From Rhodocollybia butyracea (Eukaryota > Basidiomycota > Agaricomycetes > Agaricales > Omphalotaceae), in NCBI GenBank assembly GCA_015501585.1, contig JADNRY010000001.1, forward strand, positions 310,001 through 374,000: a stretch of 64,000 nt of DNA, given 5' to 3'. The position numbers were made by a program, and so were the translations under genes. This document shows positions 33,506-43,332 of this stretch, piece by piece. Under the pieces are notes generated by a model. The model saw nothing but the letters and a program-made list of their open reading frames with translations, was not told the origin of the DNA and ran no database searches. The first letter of the stretch is position 1. Each line of letters starts with the position of its first letter.

Positions 33506-35411
33506 TGGCGATTATAAAGGCTGGCTTTCAGATCGCGGTTGAAGGTAAAGTCGAATAAGCATTCATGTGACATCATGATCATTTCCGGGCCATCATCGGG
33601 CCGACGTAAATAGCTACGCGCGGAAGTTCAGCTTGCTTCGACGTGTTTTTCGACAAAATAGATATGTAAAGATGCATGGAAATGACTGGAAGATAAAAGA
33701 ACGCGTGAAGAAAGCAACCAACGCGCCCAAATATCAATATATATCGGGCTACTCCGATTAGTACTAGTCAGTAAGCATCAAGTACAAATCATCACGCTTC
33801 ACCTTCATTTGTGAACTTTTCAGTGTTGTAGTACGACGAGACTTTACTGTATTTTTTGCAGTCTGTAAACTTGTTCTAACTTTTGCTTTGACGGTCTTCG
33901 GTTTCAGATATGCAGCGTATGATAAGTATCTGGCTTTTCTATGGAAATTCGAGTGCGCTCACCATAAGAATGCGTGAGATATGACCTCCTAGTTTGCTAC
34001 GCGTCTTCAGGGCGAGGGGGCTAAGAGAGCGGAAGTGACAGAACCGGGTGGCCGCAACAGTATACGGCAAGTCTCGGCCATATGTTTGAAGTTCCTGCAG
34101 CAGGTCCTCTTCACTGTTCATTGGCTTGAGATTTGACCGTAAACTTGTGGTCACTTGGTACTAGGAGGAGAGATTTACTACTTACAGGAAGCTCACTAAT
34201 GAATTCGACATCCTCCCGAGTGTAGTACGTTGAATGCCTGAATGGATAATGTGCCATACAAGGAACGTTCAACGAACCAGTATGGAGGACCGTGATAATG
34301 ATGACCGGAAACTGGCCACAGAACAACTTTTGAGTACCGACAAACTCCAGCGCTCGCCGGAAGTCAAAATATCCGTAATGAGCTTCACCAAATTAACCTT
34401 CCTCTTCTTATACGTGAAAAAGAGTGATGAAATGTCAATGGCTGCATTGAGACCTTGCTATGAAGCATATCTCACATATGATCTCAGTAAAGGAGTAAGA
34501 TCTTGCTGAAGGAAGAGCTCGGGACGACTATATTGCAAGGAAGAAAACTTGTGATTCCAAATCGTCGGCCTTCATCCATCTAAAATTTCCCTTGTCTAAG
34601 ATGAATCTACTATTTTCGAAGGCTGCTGATCAATTAGCTTCTGGTGAAGCTCACCTCGGAGTCTCAGCGGGTTCTTTACTCGAAACCAAAAATTAAACTT
34701 GCAACTAGATACTAGTACTAAGCATACTTCGATGAAGTATTCAATTTACTCCATCCTTTGGGAATGCAGCAACGCTACAGAAAATACCACTCGTGGCACT
34801 AGTAAGGGTATACTACAAAAGTGCACATCCAATTAGGGTCAGTGTGGCGGCGGGGCGTAAATGTGGGCGTAAACTAGAGTCGTAAATCGGTGATTGGCGG
34901 ACATAATGCGAAGAGTAAATCTGAGAGATAGGATATTAATGGGCTATACGGCCTTTGCGCGAATTAAAGGTTTCATGTAATACATACAATCTGTGTTAAA
35001 GATCAAGTTCAAGAATAACTACTTTCTAGTCAGGGGTCAGGATGTAATTTAACCTGGTGTGGTCCAAATTTTGTGTATAGTGACAAAAAAAGTAAGAGAG
35101 TCGTTTTTTGCTGTAATTCTGAATGCACGCGTGATTTTCAAAGAACACTTGCAACTTCGGTACTAACGGTAGCCCAGCCGTCTTGTAGTTTGCGAAGAAA
35201 AGTAATTCGTTCGCTCAATATTCGCTGATACAATGGAAGCGGTAATATTATCCACAGCATCGCTTGGATTGCCTTTGCAAAGGCATGACTGAGTCGAGAG
35301 TACTTTACTGCAGAGAGTCGGGCCGAGACGCGTAGTAAATCATAGATGGCGTCTAGTGCGCGCTTGATTCTTCACACGCATAATTTTTCTTTATCCTCAA
35401 TCACCTCCGTT
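33506..35411. other. Intergenic with one possible gene remnant
   Basis: Only the weak reverse-strand exon chain at about 33968-34414 stands out and is listed separately. The rest is AT-rich and stop-dense on both strands. Confidence 0.4.
33968..34414 (-). pseudogene. Unrecognised exon pair, possible gene fragment
   Basis: The reverse strand reads HYGYFDFRRALEFVGTQKLF, then FRHSTYYTREDVEFISELP, a good donor/acceptor pair, then KPMNSEEDLLQELQTYGRDL and PYTVAATRFCHFRSLSPLAL, ending before GTGAGC. The exons look protein-like (Glu/Asp/Arg-rich helices, no stop, intron in phase). I find no start codon in frame upstream and no further exons downstream, so it may be a fragment of a larger, lost gene. 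No function can be assigned. Confidence 0.25.
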
Positions 35412-36434
35412 ATGGCGACTGAAAAACTATCAAAACCGTCCAATAATTCGGAAAAAGCTACAAAGCGCAAACTGGACGATGAGTCTCGGCGTGCGAAGTC
35501 GACAAAAAAGTCTAAAATATCCAAAGAACCTTCGCCCAATTCAGGTTCAGAAGATGACACAAAAGAGGAGGAGGAGGAGACAGACGAAGAGGCCCCATTA
35601 CATGGATTTTCCACTGACGATGATGACTCTTCGGATGAAGAACTGGAGGAGTCTCCTATTGATATCACAAAGCTACCCACTATTGCCAAAGACGATGCAA
35701 CTGTGAATAAACGACTAGAAAAAGCAAAGAAACAGCCGGTACATTTGTCTCATCTCCATTGATACGATCGGTATTCAACTTAGTGATTACAGACCACAAA
35801 TCGAGGGGTGTTATATCTTGGACGACTTCCCCATGGATTCTATGAAGACCAGCTGAAAGGATACTTCTCACAGTTTGGTACCATTACGCGACTACGGATT
35901 TCTCGAAATAAAAAGGTGAGTTATGCTACTTTCTTCCTAGCATGGCCCTAACCTGTCTCAATTAGACTGGAAAATCAAAGCATTATGCGTTTCTAGAGTT
36001 CGACTCGTCTTCGGTTGCTCAAATCGTTGCTGAGACCATGGATAACTATCTACTCATGGGCCACATTCTCCGGTGCAAACTAATACCGAAGGACGAAGTT
36101 CACCCGGAGCTATGGATAGGTGCCAACAGGAAGTGGAAAGTTGTGCCTAGGCACCGTGTTACTCGAGTCGTTCAAAACAAGGTACGCAAAATCCGTCCCT
36201 CAGTTCTTCCTTTTAAGAAACTTTATTTTTTCCAGCCTCGAACCCCGGATGAACAAGCAAAAGCGTCGAAACGCTTGATGAAACGCCAGAGTGACAAAAA
36301 GCGCAAGTTGGAGCAAATGGGTATAGCGTACAACTTTGATGCTGTTGCCTATGTACGTGAATCTTTTACCTTGGGCTTCCATCCACTTACTCTTCCTTTT
36401 TTTTTTATAGAAAAAACCCGTTTCCACGTCTTAA
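35412..36434 (+). CDS. Nucleolar RRM protein, NIFK/Nop15-type ribosome biogenesis factor
   Basis: From ATG 35412 ([20 protein letters not shown]) an acidic and basic N-terminal tail ([14 protein letters not shown]) leads into an [56 protein letters not shown] with RNP1 SKHYAFLEF. Then [40 protein letters not shown] and [20 protein letters not shown] follow, ending KKPVSTS with TAA at 36432-36434. The [12 protein letters not shown] and (N)RKW blocks are typical of human NIFK and yeast Nop15, which bind pre-60S particles at ITS2. Four introns. An in-frame ATG at 35346 would add 22 residues. I prefer the second start because the added part is not conserved-looking. Confidence 0.88.
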
Positions 36435-36593
36435 AAGTTAATGACAGGAGACACTATTGTACACTTGCACCTCTTTGCGGAATAATTATCACCACCACTG
36501 GTGATGTTCGGCTGTAGATCATGAGATCATTGTTACGCTGATATGTTGTTTGACCTCAGAGCCACAATGCTCACTCGATTTCAAACCATGACA

Positions 36594-38025
36594 TGGAAAG
36601 TGAAGAATTCGAAATTGATAAGCCAGAGAGCTTCGAGCATTTTGGGTCGCAACACCAACCTGAATTCGAAACGTTGGTTCTACAGAAATCTGCATAATAT
36701 CACCAGGCGTTGCTCTTCCCATACTACACAGCTGGTTGCTTTGGTGTCCATCATGAGAATTGTCCCGTTTACGTTAAATGGATTGATACATAATGAGATT
36801 ACAGCTCGACTAATACTTGCGTAGACCTGCCTTCTTCGTGCACCTCGTATCTCCGCGACATGGACAACTCCAAAGGACGGGTAAGCTACTCTGCAAACAA
36901 GAAATCGATGGCTGTAAGCTGAATGCTTTGTAGGGTAGCACAATGATCTATAGCAACAATATGACTCTGGGTCTCGCCATTGGATCCAAATCGACAAGGA
37001 AGAATGAAAGCACATCTCCGAGACTGTTGCGTAAACCTCAGAGTACCGCAAAAATATTAGGTCTGTTATTTTCACTGCGGGTGTGTTACGTTGACTCACC
37101 CACGTACGGTTAGAGAAAGTACTGCCCACAATTCCGCCCTGGGTCCTGGTTGATGCGATAGGAATTAACAGATCACCTCCGTCACCTCTGTCGCCTTCCC
37201 AATCCGTCCCCACTTTACCCTCCTCTCCATTAAACTCTCCAATTCTATATACTCCTCCCACAGCAAACTCGTTGACCCAGGTTCCCGCTTCCCCCACCTT
37301 GTCTCCATCCGAATCCGAATCTCGTTCTGTCAGTTCAAGCTGCAGCTGTGAGCACTGGTCAAAGCTTGTCGATGTAGTGCGCGCACCAAAAAAAACATTT
37401 ACCATCCAAGGTCCAGGAGGCATTTCGCTCTCTTGGACGGAAATCCTCCCGATCAGAGGAGCCATATTTTGATATTGTGATCCCTAGTTCGAACTGGAAT
37501 TCGGCAGACAAGTCTAGCGCAGTACTGCCAAGCTTGCCTTCGGCGCAGAAAGATGAAGTGGACGTTCAAGAATCTGAAGAGGAAGACAGATATGAAGAGG
37601 AGTCAGCGTCGAGTCTCTCTGGCTCTGAAAACACTGTCGAGAGCGATTCAGAGAAGTCGGTGTTGAGTCTCTCTGGCTCTGAAGACACTGCTGATAGCAA
37701 TTCAGAGAGTGATCTGGACCCACCATGGCACTACTACAATACTCCTGAAATCCATGAAGAGCCTCAGGAAACTCTTCGCCCACATTCTCTGCCATCAATC
37801 CGAGAATCATCTGAAGACTTGGAGAAGCCTATAACAGTTGTGCGTTCTCGGCCCCTTCCTACTCCTCCTACTACTCGGAAACCCAGACCTCCAACGCTGG
37901 TACTGGTATCACCTCCAATTAGATCCAGCTCCCTTTCCCCTATGCATACAGGGAAGATTTTTTCATCTCGTGACCGGGACCTACCATCACTCCCTCCTTC
38001 ATCTCCTTTTCCCTCAAAGGTTTAG
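36594..38025 (+). CDS. Unrecognised acidic Ser/Pro-rich protein
   Basis: Exons 36939-37060, 37114-37410 and 37457-38025 join through GT-AG introns of 53 and 46 bp in matching phase. They read TMIYSNNMTLGLAIGSKSTR, VLPTIPPWVLVDAIGINRSP, a long Ser/Pro region, CSCEHWSKLVDVVRAPKKTF, EEPYFDIVIPSSNWNS and a strongly acidic tract with two copies of a LSLSGSE(N/D)T(V/A) unit, then a Pro/Arg tail to the stop at 38025. The 5' part is uncertain. ATG 36594 gives MESEEFEIDKPESFEHFGSQ and continues in frame to YYTAGCFGVHHENCPVY, but a TAA lies between them unless a 30 bp intron is assumed. No domain is recognised. It looks mostly disordered. A 261-codon frame on the opposite strand over this region is rejected below. 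Confidence 0.5.
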
Positions 38026-38509
38026 AGCTCGAGGAGAAAGACCACTACATTGTTTTTAGTCAAACTCAGACAGAGACCTTGTGACAACTCATACGAGAAA
38101 CTGTGAGGTGATGATGTTCAATGTACATGCTTACAAACTCGTAGCAGTGTCCGGAGAAAATGGACCTACTTAAGTGAGCTCAAGGTCTGACTTCAGGAAA
38201 TACAGCAATCTTATGATGCGGATGAGTATTCATAATGGAAAAAGAACAACCTTTAGCAGGTAAATGCGAAAAGCAGTCACGAAGGACGTCTGATTTTGGT
38301 TCGAGAATGGAAGAAAGATGGTACAACCAGCGAGAACGTTGAATGTCCAGAACACTCAATACGGGAGAGATATCAACGACCTACAAAAGAAGCTAATTGC
38401 TCAACGCTTCGTATGTAGTATAACCGAGGTCATTGCAGAGAGGAAAAAAGTACAATGTTGTTTATTCCGGAAGTGACCAATAGTTAAGGAAATGTGCGCG
38501 TTCCTCTGG
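38026..38509. other. Intergenic between two converging genes
   Basis: 484 bp, no open frame of interest. It holds the 3' regions of the acidic Ser/Pro-rich gene and SDHD. Confidence 0.5.
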
Positions 38510-39213
38510 TCATGCAGTCCACACTTTGGCAATAAGCTCAGTAAGACCTATCTCAATATGAGTCCGTGTCTTGAGATATACGCGTTGAAGCCACGTACCT
38601 ATATCGTTCGTATTGAACTGATACACCCCCACCATCGTACCAACAGTTGCAGCCCGCAGGGTCCACGCAGCAACAGGTCCCAAGACTGGCCATTTGCGTG
38701 GATGTAGGTAGTCAACCACAGAAGAATCGAACTGGCCAATCAAGTTCAGTTTTCAGGATTTCTAGGCTAAAGTAGTAGAACATACTCCAATATGAGTGTG
38801 GATGATAAGACTGAGGCCAAGAATTCCATCGAGAATAGGATAGTTTGTTCCGCTGGTAGCAAACGCAGTGACCGTCATAGGAACGAGAGCGGCGGAAAGG
38901 AAGCGTTCAAAGGCCCAATGATATGAGCCATGGGACCTGGAAGGGGGAGGAAACGAGGTTGGATCATTCACGGAGCCTTTGTAAATGGCTAAATTGGACA
39001 TTTTCAAGATATTTCCCTTGTTTGAGAGGTTATTTACATACGACCACCGGGAACATAGGCGAATCGGTCGCTTGTTGCCTGTCTAACTGTGAAATTCATG
39101 AGTTTGTTATGACTGAAATGACGGAAAATTTTACTTTGAATGGATGAGCGCAAAAATGAACGCTTTAGAAGTGCCTTTGGTAGTGTGGAACGAACAAGAA
39201 GAGACGAGCTCAT
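38510..39213 (-). CDS. SDHD: Succinate dehydrogenase membrane anchor subunit (CybS)
   Basis: ATG 39211-39213 starts a mitochondrial presequence (MSSSLLVRSTLPKALLKRSF). Then RFAYVPGG joins across an intron to SVNDPTSFPPPSRSHGSYHW, AFERFLSAALVPMTVTAFAT, PILDGILGLSLIIHTHIG, FDSSVVDYLHPRKWPVLGPV, AAWTLRAATVGTMVGVYQFN and TNDIGLTELIAKVWTA, with TGA at 38510-38512. Three membrane helices are visible. The HTHIG histidine is the usual haem-b ligand, and the DY in VVDYLHPRK belongs to the ubiquinone site. The protein anchors complex II in the inner mitochondrial membrane. Three introns. The gene is head to head with CLN3. Confidence 0.95.
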
Positions 39214-39387
39214 CACTCTACACGACGATGGTGGAAATAGAAAGAAAGGTTTGTGATTGGCAGCCTGGCGATTTTCCCCGAAACGCCGATAAGCGCTTAT
39301 TTGCGGCGATACTGCCTTGCTACTCGGCCTAATAATGCTCATTGCATGTTGCAAACAACGTCACCAACCCAGCCAGAAACTATTGAA
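39214..39387. promoter_or_regulatory. 174 bp bidirectional SDHD/CLN3 promoter
   Basis: The two start codons are 174 bp apart. In the middle is a perfect 12 bp palindrome, ATAAGCGCTTAT (39289-39300), 76 and 88 bp from the two ATGs. It is the same core seen upstream of NDH2 and the BAH-like gene, here able to read in both directions. A GCGATACTG follows at 39306-39314. Confidence 0.5.
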
Positions 39388-41624
39388 ATGCATCCTATTT
39401 TATCATCGCATATTTCTGAAGAGAACAGTGTAATTGACGGCTTGGATGCAAAAACTGACGGTACTTTCCTAATTCCCTTTCAACGTGAACGCTTCTCTCT
39501 CCAGCTAACTTTGAAACCAACTGTACAAGATGACCGAAAGCTGCTTCGAAAACTCGGATTCTCCTTCTTCCTCTTTGGACTCATTAACAATGGTAATTGA
39601 ACGCTTGCTTGGCGAGAATGATTGCTCAAGAGAAATCATAGTTCTGTATGTCGTCATTCTCTCAGCCGCCTTGGATCTGGTTCCTCCCTCAACACCAAAG
39701 GTTAGTTGCTGCGGAAAAGCAGGAAAATTGATGTACAAGTTACACCAAGCTCATTGTGTCCTTAATCTAGGGAATTATCGCATTTTGTAATATCGCACCT
39801 GCGCTCGCAGCAAAAGTTGGCTGGCCATACCTCTTGAAAGGACGGATACGATACGTTAAGCGTATAATCGGATGTTGTATGCTCAGTTCATTGGGAATGC
39901 TTGTGTGTTACCAAAACTGCTTGATCCTGTAACCGTAACTGATTTTGGCTGCACTGGTAGGTAGTAGCATTCTTCGATAACCTTTTTGCGCGGTTGCTGG
40001 GTATCGGTCTCGCTTCATTCTCTTCAGGCAAAATAGGCTTTTATATTTCTATCGACCTGCTTACTGAACACCTCATACCAATAGGCCTTGGGGAGCTAAC
40101 TTTTCTTCAACTTTCAACTACCTATGTGCCCGCTGCTGCTGGACACGGTATCGGGTTCGTCTGCATTCAATCATTTCCATTGTATGTAATATGCACATAC
40201 ATGGCACTTCTGCAGGTACTTCGCCTCAGGTACCGGTGCCGCTGGTTTAGGTAAGTTCCGAGCATGACCTACTGTACAGTTCCTCATCTAGAAGGGTTCG
40301 TAGCTGGGGCGTTCCTTTGGTGGGAAGTTCGCGGGCTAGGTGTTCGCGTAGGAGTGGGGCTCTCATCTGTCAGTACAGCTCAATGAACATCAGAGGTTTA
40401 TCGCTAACCCCTATCTTCATTTCGCATAGGTCTTACCCATAATTATACCCATTACTTATTTCTTCCTTCTTCCAAGAAGTTCAGTGTTCCTATACACCTC
40501 TACGCCTTCAGGGTACGATAGTCCGAATGGCCACGAGTCCACACTTCCATACACTCCTCTCCCGGCTGGGGAAGAAGAGGAAGGTGAAGAGGAGGGTTTT
40601 CTACGCGCAGGTCCTGGAAAAAATGTCGCGTTGTCAATTAATGACAAACTAAGGCTAGTACGTCCGCTATTAGCGAGATATATGCTCCCTCTGTGTAAGT
40701 TTCTCTCAAATTTTCTGTGAAGCGTATATTTATCACGATGATTATAGTTATGGTCTATCTCGTAAGTGGCGCTACTCACTTCGGCACACAGCGCAACTTT
40801 CTGATATTTTTTCCAATCGTTCTTTTATATAGTTCGAGTATACGATTAATCAGGTAAGCGGACCCTCACGCTACACCCTTTGGTTCAATCAAGGGCAAAA
40901 GGCTGACGTTGTTAACAATTACTCGTAGGGAGTAGCACCGACATTATTATATCCTGTCCCCCCACCTGAAAAATATTGGCTTTTGAGCAAGATTATTCAC
41001 TCGGTCCGAGATTATTATCCACTTTGGGCACTCGTTTATCAAACAACAGTCTTTCTATCTCGATCCTCTATTTCTATCGGGATCCCGCCCCTGCCTCTGA
41101 ATCTCCTCCCGCTGCCATCTGTATTGCAAGGTTTTATCTTGCTCCTCCTGGCATTTGAATCGTCGGTGGGATTTTACGCGGCTGATGCAGAAGGTCTCAG
41201 TATTGCAACAGTATTCTTTTTAATAAGCTTGGAAGGGATTTGTGGAGGTCTCAGCTAGTAAGGTTTTTTTTTTTTTTTTTCGAAGGCTCTGTTCTTTCCC
41301 AGCTGCTTATTCGAAGGCCGGTCCTTTCGTCCTTTCACTCTTATCCCATGCGTTCGTTTGTCCCTTTACTGATACTGTCAATCGTTCTTTTCCGCTTCCC
41401 TTGATAGCGTCAACGCGTTCTATCGTGTTAATCAAGAGCGTCCGGATCCTAGCAGCGCTCATGATATGGAACGCGCGAAACAGGAGAAAGAATTCAAGAT
41501 TGGGTCTATTGGGTTCGCTGATTCAACTGGTATTCTTCTTGCTTCTATTCTCGCAGTCCCCACGGAGCTGGCGCTGTGCAAAGCTCAGACGAGCAGAGGA
41601 AAGCTATTGTGTAAAGGTCTGTGA
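39388..41624 (+). CDS. CLN3: Battenin/CLN3 vacuolar membrane protein
   Basis: From ATG 39388 the leader runs into RKLLRKLGFSFFLFGLINN, VLYVVILSAALDLVPPSTPK, GIIAFCNIAPALAAKVGWPY, VVAFFDNLFARLLGIGLASF, SSGLGELTFLQLSTTYVP, an acidic loop (AGEEEEGEEEGFL), RLVRPLLARYMLPL, FEYTINQGVAPTLLYPVPPP, RDYYPLWALVYQTTVFLSRS, VNAFYRVNQERPDPS and KEFKIGSIGFADSTGILLAS, ending RGKLLCKGL with TGA at 41622-41624. This is the full CLN3 (yeast Btn1/Yhc3) order with about 11 membrane helices. CLN3 acts in the vacuole/lysosome membrane in pH and amino-acid or glycerophosphodiester balance. The SSG/LGE junction needs a GC-AG intron (40028-40084). Because its length is 57 bp, retention would also stay in frame. The start Met is the least certain part. 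Confidence 0.92.
41264..41280. repeat. Poly-T run (17 T) inside a CLN3 intron
   Basis: Lies just after the donor of the 150 bp intron 41258-41407, the longest intron of the gene. Confidence 0.9.
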
Positions 41625-43332
41625 ATCCGACGACTTATTGGCTGAAGATGTCTTTAGGCGAACAGTATGTATTGTGCTGCTATAGTGCTAGACTACGTGT
41701 GATGAATTACTTTCCATCATACACTCTATCCTTAGAACACCTTAATCAATATAGTAATCTGTTGTACGACTATTGGTGTGCTACAGCGAGAAAAGTTCAA
41801 AATCAAGCTTAACTGAAAGAATTAATTTCCTCCAACAGTTTAATACAAACCTCTACTAGTAGAGAAGAAGCTATCGAATGGGAGACAGTTTGATTCAGCT
41901 CTGCTACGTATTATCTCGACACAAGCTCAAGCTGTTTCGTGTCTGTTTCTTTATTCCAGTGAGTCGAGCAATAAGCAGGTAATAGTCTAAGTAACCAAGA
42001 CTGCGGGACATGAGAAAGCAAAGGTGCCAATTGGACGCCACTGAGAGGGCTTCTCACGGATATCTTTGAGCTTGAACAGCGTCAGTAACCAGCTGGACTT
42101 GAAATAACGGTGGTAAGCTAACCATACCTGAGTCTGAGAGCAAAATCTGCCAGGTGGATAAAACTCGGGTTACTTACACAGGCCAGCTGTAAGTGGAATA
42201 GCCGGCCAAAGCTTGAAGACGGCACAGTAATTGAACGTTCGGACGTGACGGTGAGGAGGAGAAAAAGTGCGCATATAGATTAATGAAAATCCACATGTTG
42301 TATCAAACATACTATACATATACGGTTGTCGTCCTGTTCCGCGAAGTTCAAGCATAAAGTACCACGCAGGTGCCACGGTAACAGGTATACACTGGACCCT
42401 GATATGTTGACTCGGACCGATTGCTAGGCTCGATGTGAGAAGGACTTTCTTGAGGTCATAGATCCTCATAGATCATGTACTTGTACTCAAAGAGAGATAT
42501 TTGTATACAGAAATATCTTCACTGAGATATTTTCCTTCAATTCTGATGGAGAATAACTGGCCCCAAAAAGATATAGTACGAAGCACAGTTATCACATTGT
42601 GATATCCACGCCGGATGACGAAGGAGGCCGACAGAGCAACAGTGTATCAACACTTGGGACCGCGTCGGTTCTTCCTTCCTTCCTTCCGGGTACCACTAGG
42701 AATGTCAGTGGCTATATGCGCTGTTTCCATTTAGGACAGCCGGATGCGGATAACATCTAGCGGCTACAAAGTGGTTTTTCGGGAAATGCCTAAGATCACT
42801 AGAGAAACAACTTCCTTTCGTAGTATTCCTGGTTTGCTATTTGGGGGACCAGCGGATGCAGTCTGCTATGGTCGGTATACGGCGTACCCAGTATACTATG
42901 CAGCGGAGAAGTTACAAGGGTGCCAGAACTATAGCCCTGGCTACTCGAAGGAGATCAAAACCAGCAATCAAAATTTTGTGTATTCGCCGTTCCTTCTGTT
43001 TCGATCAGATTGTTGCGAAGACACGCTTGAGCTACCTCTGAGCAAAAATTGGGAACATAAATCTCTGTACATAGAGGCCGACGCACCCAAACCACGAAGC
43101 TCTTAGGTACAGATTGATACAGCTAAAAACGCAACTAAAAACCTTAATTTTTTACCAGAATTTATCTATTTTCGGGAAAAAATTTAGTACAGATTTCGAA
43201 TGAATTTTGGTGCCTCGGCATTCTTTAGATGTATGTATGTACGTACCGTCATGGTCAATTTCGTGTTTTTACCTCTCACCATCACCTTCCCTTAAGTTTG
43301 CACTTGCTCATCGTTGGACGTAGCAAACTGCT
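41625..43332. other. Intergenic, no supported gene
   Basis: 1.7 kb. A 120-codon forward frame from ATG 42744 and a 99-codon reverse frame at 42170-42469 are the only notable open stretches. Neither has a recognisable domain. A (CTTC)n microsatellite lies at 42671-42687. Confidence 0.4.

Noticed and set aside
36680..37465. 261-codon open frame on the reverse strand, one of the longest unassigned frames
   Set aside because: The forward strand has exons over the same bases that join in phase through normal introns into a longer Ser/Pro-rich protein extending to 38025. The reverse frame has no domain and no sensible continuation, so it is taken as a shadow.
40028..40084. Retained 19-residue insert in CLN3
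   Set aside because: The frame is open, but the family sequence SSGLGELTFLQL is rebuilt exactly by removing it with a GC-AG intron. Kept only as a possible retention variant.
42744..43106. 120-codon forward frame from an ATG
   Set aside because: No domain, no splice partners, no composition bias. Chance cannot be excluded, so it was not listed as a gene.
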